Shown: positions 31,979 to 45,649, counted from the stretch's first letter. The stretch: 64,000 nucleotides of DNA from Tragulus kanchil (GCA_022376925.1 JAIOJX010000026.1:253763330-253827329), one strand, 5' to 3'. Numbers and translations: made by a program. Notes: generated from the sequence alone by a model not told the origin.

Positions 31979-33669
31979 TGGCATTACAAACATTAGAGAG
32001 AGGCAGAGTGGCCTGTGAGCCTGTCTACAGTTATAGGACTTGCATCATCCCAACTCAAGCAAGTGCGGGGCAGGGTATGACTTCCTGTTCCTTTTATTTC
32101 GGTAAAGTCAGCACATCGGTCACTGAGGGGCCATCGCCCCTGGAAGGAGAGATCCTGTGGCTGGTGCGGCTTCGCGAGAGCTTTGGGGCTGTGCAAGTGC
32201 CTCGAAGACTGCGGAAGACACCCTGCCCTAGTTCACATCCATCACCGCCACTGCCCGCCTTCCTCCCTGAGTTATAACCTCCGTTTTCACTGCTCTCCAC
32301 TCCATTAGGTCCACACAAGTATTTGCCTACAGCAAATGACTCAGAAATTCTTCGCAGATACACATTTCCCATAGAATATAACAGAAAGGGAGTCAACAAG
32401 AAGAGAGAGTTTAATTTTCCTTGGACCTGCTGCTTATTTTCTTGGAGGTATTAGCCATGTAGCTGTTTGCTTAGCTGTGAAAGAATCCCTCAGGTATATA
32501 GGCAGCTGAATGGAATCACCATTGTCATCTTCTTGATTTAATAAATTCAATCAATTTTCAGTTTTCTATGACAACAGAAGGCAAGGGGGCAGTGCAGATG
32601 ACCCTGAACAAGAAAGCACCAGTTAGTATTATTGTTTCATCTATTATTATTGTTTTACGTGTTCCAATTTCCTTCCCCATCTCTCTTCTGCTTAGCCCAA
32701 GGGATCCTAAACTTGGATATACACCAAATCCACCTGGGAGTAGTATTCAAGTGGCCTGAAAGCATGTGTGGTGAGAAAAGCCAATCTGTTCTGTGCCATT
32801 TATTACAGGTAACTGCTAAGTAGACACTAAAGCACTTGAGCTTCAGACTTTCTGAGTTCAAAACGTGCTAAATACACTCCTGGCCTCTACTCTTACTCAT
32901 GTCTTTTGCCTAGGGATCTCACAGTAGCAGCCCTGAGGAGACCTTATTAATCTGCGATTTAAAATCAGACAGGCAAGGAAGGGACAAATGACCAAATGCT
33001 GATTTTCTGATGGAAAGGGAAATGAGTGGGACCCAGAAGAATGACTTTGCAACTAGGAGACTCTGGAAGAGGGTAAGTAAAAATAATACTCCCAACAATA
33101 AAAATATTTGGCAAGAGAAATAAGAGAATTTGGGCAAAAGATAAAGAACATATTAGCGTGGTCATTTGCCAGATTGATCAAGCCATTTCGGCTGAAGAAT
33201 GAAAATCGGAGATGAACGGAGGAGATTTGAGGTAAAGCCCATCTAACACTGGCTATTTCTACTGAAAGGCAAAAGCATGGCAAGGAAACAGGCTCTTCTT
33301 GCAGAAATGAGAAGAAAACAGGACCCACTGTCAGGAGCTGAGAGAAAGAAACCTGATCCATAAAATTAACCATAACACTTTTCTTTTTTCATTCTGACAA
33401 AACTAGGGTTTCATTTTTGCTAATAGCAGTTTTCACATAAAAGAGATAATATCATTTCTAGGAAAAAAAGAAGTTCAAAAAAATGTTCAGATTGGTCCGG
33501 ATGGTTAATCCAATAATGGTAAAAGCTGATTCTTACTCACTTACGCTATTTAATCCAGAATTTCTCATTAGATACCTACTTGCATTGTATACGTCTGTCA
33601 AAAGCATCAGTTCAGGCTGCTACAAGGCCAAGTATTTAGGACTGAAAAATGATTATTACGGAGTCTATT
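31979..33669. other. No gene recognised
   Basis: 1.7 kb of single-copy sequence. Short frames on both strands (65-106 aa) carry no motif I know. A fragment near 32695-32760 weakly resembles an old hAT-type repeat; I do not assign it. Confidence 0.45.
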
Positions 33670-33784
33670 CAGTCAGGACTGTCGTGGATGCTGGAAGGGG
33701 ATTAGTCACCACCCGTTTGATAATGAGACACACTTCAGTGTGCTTCCAAAGAAACCCTCAATGGAGGGTAACAGAAGGTTTTTA

Positions 33785-34550
33785 ACTCCATGGCTCCTAT
33801 TTTATTTCATGGCTATTCCCTTTATTCATTCACAAGTTTTGTTCACTATGGTTTTTCCCTTCTCCTTTAAGGTTATGAAAAAGAATTTGAGTTTTGCAGA
33901 ATTAAATAACAGTTAAGCAATCTACCACGAACTTTAAAAAAAGCTATTTTGCACAGTTCCCTAATTAAAGACTAAAGAATATGGAGGAAAGGTCCTCTCC
34001 TGCACGCTGGTGTCATGATAAATTAAGACAGCCCTTCCAGAGAGCACAGGACACACGGGGACCTCCCACTCCCTTTCCAGAAATAGGCCTCAGGGAAGCT
34101 CCCACACACGCACACAAAGGGAGCGGACCTACACAGAATCAACACGGACAGTTCTCATAAATGTACACTGTGAACAAAGTGGCAGAATGAGATGCTATCC
34201 TGCACACAGTATGATATAAATGTAAATATAGAAACACAAAATAATCCTCTACTATCTACTGCTTACTGCTTTATTGATACACCTAAAGGTAGGAAAAGTG
34301 CAAGGATGTGAATATAAGGAATAGTCTCAAAATTCACAGCGAGAGGCGGCTCTGAGGAAGGAGCAAAGGCGGTGCTTTCTTTCTTTGATTAAAAAGAAAA
34401 TAGGAGATAAAGCCTGTGTAACAAATGCTAATGACTATAATATTCTAAGGTAGGTATATGACTCACATTATTCTCTGCAGCTTTCGGACAATGACATTTT
34501 TAAATAGGGCATCTTTGAAGACCTTTTATTTAAAAGTCATACATGTTCTC
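33785..34550. other. No gene recognised
   Basis: AT-rich, repeated at about 34934-35698. Nothing recognised. Confidence 0.45.
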
Positions 34551-34554
34551 TAAA

Positions 34555-34665
34555 ATCATTCAATTGCCCATTTACTCATGCATTCAACAAATATTTGTTG
34601 AATGTGTCAATAATCCTGGGATATGAAGAACAAGAAAAGATCCTTGCCCTTGTAAGGCTCACATG
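34555..34665 (-). mobile_element. L2-like fragment, antisense
   Basis: 'catgcattcaacaaatattt' followed by 'agatccttgcccttgtaagg' is the usual antisense L2 3' layout. Copy at 35703-35813. Confidence 0.55.
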
Positions 34666-35702
34666 AATGGACTAATCCTATTTGATAGGAATTGTGTCAC
34701 ATTCCACAATGTGGGTTTCTATATACAATTTGGAAGGATTTCTATCAGGTTTGCATTTTCCCAAGAATTGCAATGCACTTATTTACAGAACAGCATAGTA
34801 CTACAGTTGAAATGGATTTTCAGTCAGGACTGTCGTGGATGCTGGAAGGGATTAGTCACCACCCGTTTGATAATGAGACACACTTCAGTGTGCTTCCAAA
34901 GAAACCCTCAATGGAGGGTAACAGAAGGTTTTTAACTCCATGCCTCCTATTTTATTTCATGGCTATTCCTTTATTCATTCACAAGTTTTGTTCACTATGG
35001 TTTTCCCTTCTCCTTTAAGGTTATGAAAAAGAATTTGAGTTTTGCAGAATTAAATAACAGTTAAGCAATCTACCACGAACTTTAAAAAAAGCTATTTTGC
35101 ACAGTTCCCTAATTAAAGACTAAAGAATATGGAGGAAAGGTCCTCTCCTGCACGCTGGTGTCATGATAAATTAAGACAGCCCTTCCAGAGAGCACAGGAC
35201 ACACGGGGACCTCCCACTCCCTTTCCAGAAATAGGCCTCAGGGAAGCTCCCACACACGCACACAAAGGGAGCGGACCTACACAGAATCAACACGGACAGT
35301 TCTCATAAATGTACACTGTGAACAAAGTGGCAGAATGAGATGCTATCCTGCACACAGTATGATATAAATGTAAATATAGAAACACAAAATAATCCTCTAC
35401 TATCTACTGCTTACTGCTTTATTGATACACCTAAAGGTAGGAAAAGTGCAAGGATGTGAATATAAGGAATAGTCTCAAAATTCACAGCGAGAGGCGGCTC
35501 TGAGGAAGGAGCAAAGGCGGTGCTTTCTTTCTTTGATTAAAAAGAAAATAGGAGATAAAGCCTGTGTAACAAATGCTAATGACTATAATATTCTAAGGTA
35601 GGTATATGACTCACATTATTCTCTGCAGCTTTCGGACAATGACATTTTTAAATAGGGCATCTTTGAAGACCTTTTATTTAAAAGTCATACATGTTCTCTA
35701 AA

Positions 35703-35813
35703 ATCATTCAATTGCCCATTTACTCATGCATTCAACAAATATTTGTTGAATGTGTCAATAATCCTGGGATATGAAGAACAAGAAAAGATCCTTGCCCTTG
35801 TAAGGCTCACATG
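35703..35813 (-). mobile_element. L2-like fragment (duplicate of 34555-34665)
   Basis: Second copy in duplication 13. Confidence 0.55.
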
Positions 35814-36033
35814 AATGGACTAATCCTATTTGATAGGAATTGTGTCACATTCCACAATGTGGGTTTCTATATACAATTTGGAAGGATTTCTATCAGGTTT
35901 GCATTTTCCCAAGAATTGCAATGCACTTATTTACAGAACAGCATAGTACTACAGTTGAAATCGTGATAGCACTACAAATATAATTGTCAATATTTATCTT
36001 TAATTATCTTCTTGCCAAGAGTTTTTTAAAGGG

Positions 36034-37116
36034 CACTGAAGCAAATGAGTTTTGAAGATGTTCCAAAGTTGAGTTACAGGCAATCATAATGATAAAAAGA
36101 CAAATACGTTAAATCTTTGTTTGAAAGCTTTCCAAAGAGACAGATTAATTGGTCAGCCTGTCACTAATAAAGTAGTAGATGGTATAGCAAAACTTGAGTC
36201 TGGCATACTCACAGAAACACTTCAACAGCACTTCCAACATTTTATGACTCAACTGTATGAATTCAAAACTCAAAGTCCTGTCTGTCTTCTTTTTCGCTAA
36301 GGTAACTGTGTAGTTTTTGCATAAAAAACATACATCAACACCTACACTAAAGAAAACACATCAGGTCTCAATATTGTTGACTAAGTCCAACATTATTACT
36401 CTCCTCAAACTCAATACTACATTTGTTTCCACTTTTTCACTTAATAAAGATGAGAAAGATAACTACTTTTTCAGTCATCACCTGTCAGCCCTCATGCCTG
36501 TTGCCAGTCAACTTTTATTATTTACTTTCAAAAAGGGATCAGGTCTAAAAATGAGAAAAAGTCAGATACTAACCAATCACAGTCAGAATCCGGAATAAGG
36601 GATCCCAGCATGAAATCCTTAAAGCAGGCATGACACAGGAACCAAGTGTGAGGATTGTAGGATAGAATCCTCTCTTCTCTAGAATGCCTTCTGAGACTGT
36701 TCATCTATCATCTAGGTTCATGGTAGGACCATCAGATTAGATGCCTAATTTAGATTACCCAAATTATGCTCAGGTCTGACCAAGCAGTAGGAAACAAGAG
36801 GACAGATAAATAAGTGAGGCCCTGGGAGAGCCACAAGTATGTGTACACACATAAACACACACACAAACATACTCCTGCATTTCAGTCTTAGCAATATAAA
36901 TGACTTTCTGAGCTTCCATAAAGTCTCCCTCTCTGGATAATTCTCACACTTAATGGAAAAGTTTGTGTTCTCTTAAATATTCATGTATTATTATCACATG
37001 GTACATACACACTCAAAATGTTTTGATTATAATCTGATTGCAAGCTATTGTCATCTCAAGGGATTTACATTATGTCTGTCAATCATACCTTGAAAAAAAA
37101 TTTGAGACAAAAATAA
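36034..37116. other. No gene recognised
   Basis: AT-rich; a 93-aa frame at 36317 (copied at 37407) is probably chance. A short CA-rich run lies at about 36841-36870. No repeat family recognised. Confidence 0.45.
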
Positions 37117-38209
37117 AAAAAAAACACTGAAGCAAATGAGTTTTGAAGATGTTCCAAAGTTGAGTTACAGGCAATCATAATGATAAAAGACAAATACGTT
37201 AAATCTTTGTTTGAAAGCTTTCCAAAGAGACAGATTAATTGGTCAGCCTGTCACTAATAAAGTAGTAGATGGTATAGCAAAACTTGAGTCTGGCATACTC
37301 ACAGAAACACTTCAACAGCACTTCCAACATTTTATGACTCAACTGTATGAATTCAAAACTCAAAGTCCTGTCTGTCTTCTTTTTCGCTAAGGTAACTGTG
37401 TAGTTTTTGCATAAAAAACATACATCAACACCTACACTAAAGAAAACACATCAGGTCTCAATATTGTTGACTAAGTCCAACATTATTACTCTCCTCAAAC
37501 TCAATACTACATTTGTTTCCACTTTTTCACTTAATAAAGATGAGAAAGATAACTACTTTTTCAGTCATCACCTGTCAGCCCTCATGCCTGTTGCCAGTCA
37601 ACTTTTATTATTTACTTTCAAAAAGGGATCAGGTCTAAAAATGAGAAAAAGTCAGATACTAACCAATCACAGTCAGAATCCGGAATAAGGGATCCCAGCA
37701 TGAAATCCTTAAAGCAGGCATGACACAGGAACCAAGTGTGAGGATTGTAGGATAGAATCCTCTCTTCTCTAGAATGCCTTCTGAGACTGTTCATCTATCA
37801 TCTAGGTTCATGGTAGGACCATCAGATTAGATGCCTAATTTAGATTACCCAAATTATGCTCAGGTCTGACCAAGCAGTAGGAAACAAGAGGACAGATAAA
37901 TAAGTGAGGCCCTGGGAGAGCCACAAGTATGTGTACACACATAAACACACACACAAACATACTCCTGCATTTCAGTCTTAGCAATATAAATGACTTTCTG
38001 AGCTTCCATAAAGTCTCCCTCTCTGGATAATTCTCACACTTAATGGAAAAGTTTGTGTTCTCTTAAATATTCATGTATTATTATCACATGGTACATACAC
38101 ACTCAAAATGTTTTGATTATAATCTGATTGCAAGCTATTGTCATCTCAAGGGATTTACATTATGTCTGTCAATCATACCTTGAAAAAAAAGTTTCGAGAC
38201 AAAAATAAA
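36034..38209. repeat. Tandem duplication 14 of 23 (36034-37116 / 37125-38209)
   Basis: Offset 1091, then 1090 after an A-run difference. The first copy's last 25 bases lack two bases that the second has ('aaatttgagac' versus 'aaagtttcgagac') and run into an A-rich filler. Unit content is unrecognised. Confidence 0.95.
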
Positions 38210-38689
38210 GTATAACAATAAAGGTTCCTAATTATTTTCTTTTATAACATTAAATTCACTCAATAAACTATATAGTAGTAAATCCTAAGGAGTGTCAGAA
38301 TATAACTAAATGTAAATATAAAATATTACTTGCTTGCAATTGATGCTTTGCCAAATCTGAATTAAGGAGGAAAAACTCTAAAGAAGTTAGCTATGTGAAA
38401 AACAAGACACTGAAGCAGACATCAGACTAATTTTAAGATTTTTAAATTTCATAATTGGACTAGTGAGCCCTTAGCTTTTGTTTATATCTGATTTCTCAAC
38501 TGTTAACAAAGTAGCCAAAAGTGCAAATTTCAAACATCAAGGCCTACACATATAATATAATCAGATGCAGCATCTGCTTTAGTCAAATTCGATATGTGTG
38601 CTGAATCTCTATTATGAATAAATCATTTACATGAGCCTACAAGAAATTAAAAACCTATGTGAAGCTCTGCCCTCAAATGAAATGATGGA
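38210..38689. other. No gene recognised
   Basis: AT-rich, repeated at 39367-39846. Nothing recognised. Confidence 0.45.
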
Positions 38690-38912
38690 CACAGTCTGGC
38701 TTTGAAGTCTGACACAGGTTTCAAATTCTGGCTCAACTCCTCATCTACTCTATGGCTTTGGGCAGGTGCTTCATCTCCGTGAACCTCAGTCTTTCTCTTA
38801 CGTAAAATGACATAATAATAATTATCTGCTACAAGTTGTTGTCAGGATTAAATTAAATAATGTCATGGACTACCTGACAACAGTAGGCAATAAATAAATA
38901 TTAGTTTTCTTC
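38690..38912 (+). mobile_element. MIR SINE
   Basis: Well-preserved MIR order: 'tttcaaattctggctcaact', 'ggctttgggcaggtgcttca', 'aaaatgacataataataatt', 'gttgtcaggattaaattaaa', 'ggcaataaataaatatta'. Confidence 0.8.
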
Positions 38913-39846
38913 CTCCTATCTCTTTTCCCAAAGAGGAAGAGAACCACCTTCTGAATTAAAAGGTTCATGGTAGGACCATCAGATTAGATGCCTAATTTAG
39001 ATTACCCAAATTATGCTCAGGTCTGACCAAGCAGTAGGAAACAAGAGGACAGATAAATAAGTGAGGCCCTGGGAGAGCCACAAGTATGTGTACACACATA
39101 AACACACACACAAACATACTCCTGCATTTCAGTCTTAGCAATATAAATGACTTTCTGAGCTTCCATAAAGTCTCCCTCTCTGGATAATTCTCACACTTAA
39201 TGGAAAAGTTTGTGTTCTCTTAAATATTCATGTATTATTATCACATGGTACATACACACTCAAAATGTTTTGATTATAATCTGATTGCAAGCTATTGTCA
39301 TCTCAAGGGATTTACATTATGTCTGTCAATCATACCTTGAAAAAAAAGTTTCGAGACAAAAATAAAGTATAACAATAAAGGTTCCTAATTATTTTCTTTT
39401 ATAACATTAAATTCACTCAATAAACTATATAGTAGTAAATCCTAAGGAGTGTCAGAATATAACTAAATGTAAATATAAAATATTACTTGCTTGCAATTGA
39501 TGCTTTGCCAAATCTGAATTAAGGAGGAAAAACTCTAAAGAAGTTAGCTATGTGAAAAACAAGACACTGAAGCAGACATCAGACTAATTTTAAGATTTTT
39601 AAATTTCATAATTGGACTAGTGAGCCCTTAGCTTTTGTTTATATCTGATTTCTCAACTGTTAACAAAGTAGCCAAAAGTGCAAATTTCAAACATCAAGGC
39701 CTACACATATAATATAATCAGATGCAGCATCTGCTTTAGTCAAATTCGATATGTGTGCTGAATCTCTATTATGAATAAATCATTTACATGAGCCTACAAG
39801 AAATTAAAAACCTATGTGAAGCTCTGCCCTCAAATGAAATGATGGA

Positions 39847-40069
39847 CACAGTCTGGCTTTGAAGTCTGACACAGGTTTCAAATTCTGGCTCAACTCCTCA
39901 TCTACTCTATGGCTTTGGGCAGGTGCTTCATCTCCGTGAACCTCAGTCTTTCTCTTACGTAAAATGACATAATAATAATTATCTGCTACAAGTTGTTGTC
40001 AGGATTAAATTAAATAATGTCATGGACTACCTGACAACAGTAGGCAATAAATAAATATTAGTTTTCTTC
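39847..40069 (+). mobile_element. MIR SINE (duplicate of 38690-38912)
   Basis: Second copy in duplication 15. Confidence 0.8.
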
Positions 40070-40106
40070 CTCCTATCTCTTTTCCCAAAGAGGAAGAGAA
40101 CCACCT

Positions 40107-41210
40107 GAGAGAGAAGAATTAAAAAAGTGCTGGCAACACTCATGAAGGAAAAAAACGAAGAGTCTATCCAGCCGAGATTACAATTTAGGAGGATGTTCTA
40201 GTCTGCACATGTGATAGCAAAAACCAACTGCTATGAGAAACGCAAAACGGATGCGACAGACCAGTAAGTTCATAAAGTAGACACTGAGCCATAAAGAAAA
40301 AGAAAGAGTATGTAGTAAGAACTAGTGAGAAACATGAAGACTTTTGATTAAATGCTTCCTGAATTCTGGACTGTACACCTACGTGCCATCTCAAAGTGAA
40401 ACCTAGACACAGCAAGGAACCATGAGGAAGTCATTACACTGGGACTTTGTTTCCCAAACCTCCAGATAGGCTCAGGAGAACTAACACCAAGATATGAATC
40501 ATCATCCATCTGCACTAGCTCATACCTTCAGATGCAGAAAGGTTTCACAACCATCCTCTACACAGGTTTCTGGCTCTACTGCCAGCGGATCAGGAAAACC
40601 TCTGTGGGGACTTCCAAGTACCCTGGATCAGCTGGATAACTACAATGTCAACAAACACAGTGTTTCATCAAATCTAAGATGCCATCCACAACAGGACACA
40701 CCCCTATTCTATGGACCACTTAGAAATAAAAAATGAGGAATCTAATAGAAGAACTTTATAGAAAACAGGGAGAGTAAGGGGTTCCATTATTTGGAGAAGA
40801 CCAAACAGGAAACAGACTTACTGTGATGAAACACCCAGCAAGAAGACATGTGTGTTGGTGACAGGGTGAAGAGAAGGAAAAAAATTTCCCACGAATCTGA
40901 ACTACCAACTGGTTCTAGATGTGCACAACCAGCGTGGCACACACAAAACCAAGCAGATTTCACTTCAAGTGGGCCCAGACTGGTAGTGTCCCCAGGTGGT
41001 ATTACAAGTAAACACAAATCCACAAATCCACAAATCCCCTGCAGAAGACCTGGGCATTCAGGCAGGTGGACAGCCCCTCAAACATGTCACCAACCAGACG
41101 GTGCGCTCGGATTTCAGGGAAGGTAAAGTAGGGGGTGGAGGAAGGAATCTGTGCACTTGGAATAGGAAATGCAGTCGCTGTTTTCTTAGAAAGAACGAGA
41201 TCACATTATA
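40107..41210. other. No gene recognised
   Basis: Single-copy stretch of mixed composition. Frames of 76-139 aa on both strands show no motif and overlap one another, as chance frames do. Confidence 0.45.
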
Positions 41211-41214
41211 TATG

Positions 41215-41325
41215 GATCTGGGTCACTCAACAAGTATTTATTCGTATGTATCCACTATGTGCGTAAGAGAGGTTTCAAAGCAATTTGAAGGCATGACCCT
41301 CGCTTACAAGCAGCATAGTAACAGT
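41215..41325 (-). mobile_element. L2-like fragment, antisense
   Basis: 'cactcaacaagtatttattc' and 'catgaccctcgcttacaag' resemble the antisense L2 3' end. Weak. Confidence 0.4.
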
Positions 41326-41518
41326 CTCTCTGGGAACACAGATTCGTGTTTCTATCTGATTTACTTTTGGACTGTTTTGCCACCGTGGTTAATAGTGCCA
41401 TCACAAAATGGGTAGAGGAATAAATAAATGCACAGTGCCTCCCTCTCCCCCACCCCCAAGTTGTCTCGGCTTTTTTATGGTCTAGCCCTGAAAGGTTGGT
41501 TATCTTTAGTCCATTTTT

Positions 41519-41572
41519 TGCTGTGCACCTGAAACACTGTGAGTCACTTACACCTCAGTAAAAAACAAAGAG
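41519..41572 (+). mobile_element. Short L1 3' tail
   Basis: 'gctgtgcacctgaaacactg' and 'cacctcagtaaaaaa' resemble the terminal L1 3' UTR. Only about 50 bases. Confidence 0.4.
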
Positions 41573-41589
41573 CTTTAATAATAGTCAGC

Positions 41590-42384
41590 TTCGTTTCATT
41601 TCTGCAGTTTCAACCAAAAACATATAAGCTACTTTCTCATCATTTTGATTAGCTTTCATTCAGAGTTAACAGCATTATATACAGCATTGGCGACATGCAA
41701 TTTTGATCATCTGGTTAAATTTTACAGCATAAATTTTAAGGAACTAAATATGATTAACTTCTGTCTTCAGCAGGAAAGATGGAGAGAACTTTATCATTAA
41801 GGCTTTTATAATAATAATAATAATAAAAGCTATACAAAATCATTCAAGCAACTTTCATTCATTAATTTATCTTGAAAAGTGAACACCTAAGGTATTATTT
41901 GTCATGAGAAATTTAAACTCTTGTATGGAAAGAGGTAGCAGGACTAACTTGGTAACAGCTCACTGAAAAAATTGTTAGTAGTAGTCCTGCCTTACCTATG
42001 ATACCATCAGTATTTACCTGCACTGGGTTTATTACACATGCTGAAACACAGACCCTGGGGACCCTTGAACAAAAAGCCTGTTTGACGCCATTTCTCAGGA
42101 AGTGTTCTGTCACCATCAGTTCAAGGGACACAAGTTTCTCCTAAGACACAGCCACTTGCTTTCATGACTTTGTACTCTTCTTACAAAGCTCTCACTCCCC
42201 GCTCAGAAGTACGGCATGGTCAGAAAGTCATTTAAAACATAAAATGATTGAGCTGGTAACTGTTTACAAGCAAACATTAAAGAGAATTTCAGAGAAGAAA
42301 CTACATACAAATTAGGCATATTGCAGGTACATCCTCTCAAATGCCATGTGGTCAGGCTCAAGTTTACACATTAGATCATTCTTT
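41590..42384. other. No gene recognised
   Basis: AT-rich single-copy sequence with a short (ATA)n run at about 41809-41825. Nothing else recognised. Confidence 0.45.
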
Positions 42385-42720
42385 TCAATACAGTCAATTT
42401 ATAATGTTTTAGGTGTACAGCAAAGTGATTCATTTATACGTACATATATACATAGCCTTTTCAAATTCTTTTCCATTAAAACTTATCACAAAATAGTAAA
42501 TATACTTCTCTGTGCTATACAGTAGGTCCTCGTTGTATCTATTTATACATAATGGTGTGAATCTGTTAATTCCAAAGCCCTAATCTGTCTCCACCTCCAC
42601 CGACCCACCCAGCTTTCCATTTGATAACCATAAGTATGTTTTCTATGTCTGTGAGTCTATTTCTGTTTTGTAAATAAGTTCGCTTGCATCATTTTTAAGG
42701 TTCCATATCTAAGTGATATC
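42385..42720 (-). mobile_element. L1 3' UTR, antisense
   Basis: 'aggtgtacagcaaagtgatt', 'tctctgtgctatacagtagg', 'tcctcgttgtatctatttat' and 'tatttctgttttgtaaataa' are the antisense L1 3' UTR common in artiodactyls. Confidence 0.85.
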
Positions 42721-42751
42721 CTACAGAGCAAGACCATTCTTTCACAGCATT

Positions 42752-43123
42752 TTTCATCTCTTTTCCAAATTTGCCTTCATTCTCAACCTCCACCCAAACC
42801 CGAGTCCTCTCTGCCCCCTTGGACCTAAAGAACCAGAGGTTCTCACCTGATCTGGTTCTCATTCCCTGGGTCCTTGCTGCCACCACAGCCCTGACTCCAG
42901 GCCTCCCTGGACTCTGCCCATACAAGTTATTGGGCCCCTGACAGCTAATCAGGGCTGCAGGGCCCCAAGAACTTCCAGCACTTTCTAAACTTGTCATTTC
43001 TCTAGTAGGTTTCCGCTTCCTCGTGATAGGACAACCCTCTGCCAGAATCAGTATGCTCTGTTTTCTAACTGTCCTCTTTGGTACCCACCTACCCAAAGGG
43101 CATTGTGTTTTTTCACACCATGT
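42752..43123. other. No gene recognised
   Basis: Relatively GC-rich, repeated at 43870-44241. A minus-strand frame of 133 aa (118 aa in the copy, because the junction changes its end) is not recognisable. Confidence 0.4.
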
Positions 43124-43268
43124 AGTGGGCAGCTCAGTGGTAAAGAATCTGCCAGCAATGTGGGAGACCTGGGTTCAATTCCTGGTTTGGGAAGATCCCC
43201 CGGAGTAGGAAATGGCAACCCACTCCAGTATTCTCGCCTGGAGAAGTCCATGGACAGAGGAGCCCAGG
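43124..43268 (+). mobile_element. Bov-tA SINE
   Basis: 'ggcagctcagtggtaaagaa', GGTTCAATTCC B box, 'aaatggcaacccactccagt', 'ccatggacagaggagccc'. The 3' third is missing. Confidence 0.92.
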
Positions 43269-43269
43269 G

Positions 43270-43869
43270 AGCCACTAATCTCCGCGTTTATATCTGGCCT
43301 TCTGTTTTCTCTCAGGACCTTATTGATACCACTATGACTAAGTCACATTCAAGTCACAGGATTATGCAAACAACTCAGAAATTACTCTTGGGAAGCATCA
43401 TGAGAGTTGTCACAAGGTATATAATTACAGGTAATACACATTCTGTAATGGAACTCCACAACTGAGTAAACGAGGGATTTCAAAAAACAGAATAAAGTTA
43501 AGGAGACAAAACGCTGAGTTCATAAGGAAAACAATGAAGAGTACGGGGCTATACAGTTCTGAAAGATGGAATCAGAAAGAAGATGCTTAATAAAAGATGC
43601 TCAGGCAGCATCGGAAGTCTAATGCAGATAACTATGATTTCCACTTGCTCCAGAGCCAAGACGATACAACTGCACAGATATATTTTTAAACCCATGAGGC
43701 TGTTGTGCGGGTGTAGATGTAAAAGAAAAACAAATCCAAGCTGGTGTTCTGCTTGGAATAGCTCCACATCACACTCCCCAAATATTATTCAGTACACCCA
43801 ATTTATTTTTACCTCCTAGCATATGTTAATTAACTATATTATAGACTATTTCAATTGTCAGTATAAAAC
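43270..43869. other. No gene recognised
   Basis: Repeated at 44388-44987. Nothing recognised. Confidence 0.4.
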
Positions 43870-44241
43870 TTTCATCTCTTTTCCAAATTTGCCTTCATTC
43901 TCAACCTCCACCCAAACCCGAGTCCTCTCTGCCCCCTTGGACCTAAAGAACCAGAGGTTCTCACCTGATCTGGTTCTCATTCCCTGGGTCCTTGCTGCCA
44001 CCACAGCCCTGACTCCAGGCCTCCCTGGACTCTGCCCATACAAGTTATTGGGCCCCTGACAGCTAATCAGGGCTGCAGGGCCCCAAGAACTTCCAGCACT
44101 TTCTAAACTTGTCATTTCTCTAGTAGGTTTCCGCTTCCTCGTGATAGGACAACCCTCTGCCAGAATCAGTATGCTCTGTTTTCTAACTGTCCTCTTTGGT
44201 ACCCACCTACCCAAAGGGCATTGTGTTTTTTCACACCATGT

Positions 44242-44386
44242 AGTGGGCAGCTCAGTGGTAAAGAATCTGCCAGCAATGTGGGAGACCTGGGTTCAATTCC
44301 TGGTTTGGGAAGATCCCCCGGAGTAGGAAATGGCAACCCACTCCAGTATTCTCGCCTGGAGAAGTCCATGGACAGAGGAGCCCAGG
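44242..44386 (+). mobile_element. Bov-tA SINE (duplicate of 43124-43268)
   Basis: Second copy in duplication 16. Confidence 0.92.
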
Positions 44387-45189
44387 GAGCCACTAATCTC
44401 CGCGTTTATATCTGGCCTTCTGTTTTCTCTCAGGACCTTATTGATACCACTATGACTAAGTCACATTCAAGTCACAGGATTATGCAAACAACTCAGAAAT
44501 TACTCTTGGGAAGCATCATGAGAGTTGTCACAAGGTATATAATTACAGGTAATACACATTCTGTAATGGAACTCCACAACTGAGTAAACGAGGGATTTCA
44601 AAAAACAGAATAAAGTTAAGGAGACAAAACGCTGAGTTCATAAGGAAAACAATGAAGAGTACGGGGCTATACAGTTCTGAAAGATGGAATCAGAAAGAAG
44701 ATGCTTAATAAAAGATGCTCAGGCAGCATCGGAAGTCTAATGCAGATAACTATGATTTCCACTTGCTCCAGAGCCAAGACGATACAACTGCACAGATATA
44801 TTTTTAAACCCATGAGGCTGTTGTGCGGGTGTAGATGTAAAAGAAAAACAAATCCAAGCTGGTGTTCTGCTTGGAATAGCTCCACATCACACTCCCCAAA
44901 TATTATTCAGTACACCCAATTTATTTTTACCTCCTAGCATATGTTAATTAACTATATTATAGACTATTTCAATTGTCAGTATAAAACAGTGACATCATTT
45001 CCCACAGGGCCCAGTACATAGATGTTTTCTTGATTTTATGAAAAGAGACAACATTTATAGATTAAATTTGTTCTACTTACCAAGCACATCAATTTGTTGT
45101 TCTCTTTCCGTTTTTCTACTGTTTACTCTAACATGAGATCCATTCATACTTAACTATATGTTTTAACAACAGTGATTTGCATACTTCTT

Positions 45190-45260
45190 GACATGAACTT
45201 CTTGAAAGAGTGCCTGGCATATAGCAAATATTCAATAAACATTAGTTGTTACATTATTAT
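45190..45260 (+). mobile_element. MIR/L2-type 3' tail
   Basis: 'gagtgcctggcatatagcaa' and 'atattcaataaacattag' are the shared 3' signature of MIR and L2. Copy at 46300-46370. Confidence 0.5.
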
Positions 45261-45649
45261 TTTTGTTACTGTTATTCAAAACAATGTACCTTACTACAAT
45301 GAATTCTTTCATACCTTATATCTGCAATTGTGCAGGACAGCTTTACATAATACTTGAGTCCTATAAAGTGGGATTCCGAATTCAAATAATTAAGGGGAAA
45401 ATCATAGAATCACTTTGCATGGGTATCTTTTGTACATATTGCCGGCACCTTTGATTTTGTACTTAAATATTTTTCTCGTCAGTAGTGGAAAGAGCTGTTT
45501 AACTGAAAGAATATTTGAAAGAATATAGACAGTACCTCAGTTAGGGGCTTTCAAGAAAATTCTGACACAGTTTTCACAGAAGACACTTCAAAATACCATA
45601 TAGACAAAGTCTCATTTTGCTTAGATTTCCCCTCACCTCCACCCCGTTT

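Larger units (their letters stand above)
33670..35961. repeat. Tandem duplication 13 of 23 (33670-34813 / 34821-35961)
   Basis: Offset 1151 falling to 1148 through three single-base homopolymer losses in the first 200 bases of the second copy (gggg/ggg, ccc/cc, ttttt/tttt). One substitution, 'catggctcc' versus 'catgcctcc'. Filler 'ggatttt'. Confidence 0.96.
37804..40106. repeat. Tandem duplication 15 of 23 (37804-38949 / 38961-40106)
   Basis: Offset exactly 1157 throughout. Filler 'tctgaattaaa' (38950-38960). The first part, 37804-38206, also lies in duplication 14, so 36714-37116, 37804-38206 and 38961-39363 are three copies of one segment. Confidence 0.97.
42752..44987. repeat. Tandem duplication 16 of 23 (42752-43869 / 43870-44987)
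   Basis: Offset exactly 1118 with no difference noticed and no filler: 'gtataaaac' at 43861-43869 joins straight to 'tttcatctctt'. Contains a Bov-tA in each copy. Confidence 0.97.

Noticed and set aside
31765..32277. 170-aa plus-strand frame
   Set aside because: Its first 70 codons are antisense Bov-tA; the rest has no motif.
42752..43096. GC-richer block with a 133-aa minus-strand frame as a possible exon
   Set aside because: No recognisable protein; the frame changes length at the duplication junction and has no supporting splice or conservation evidence.
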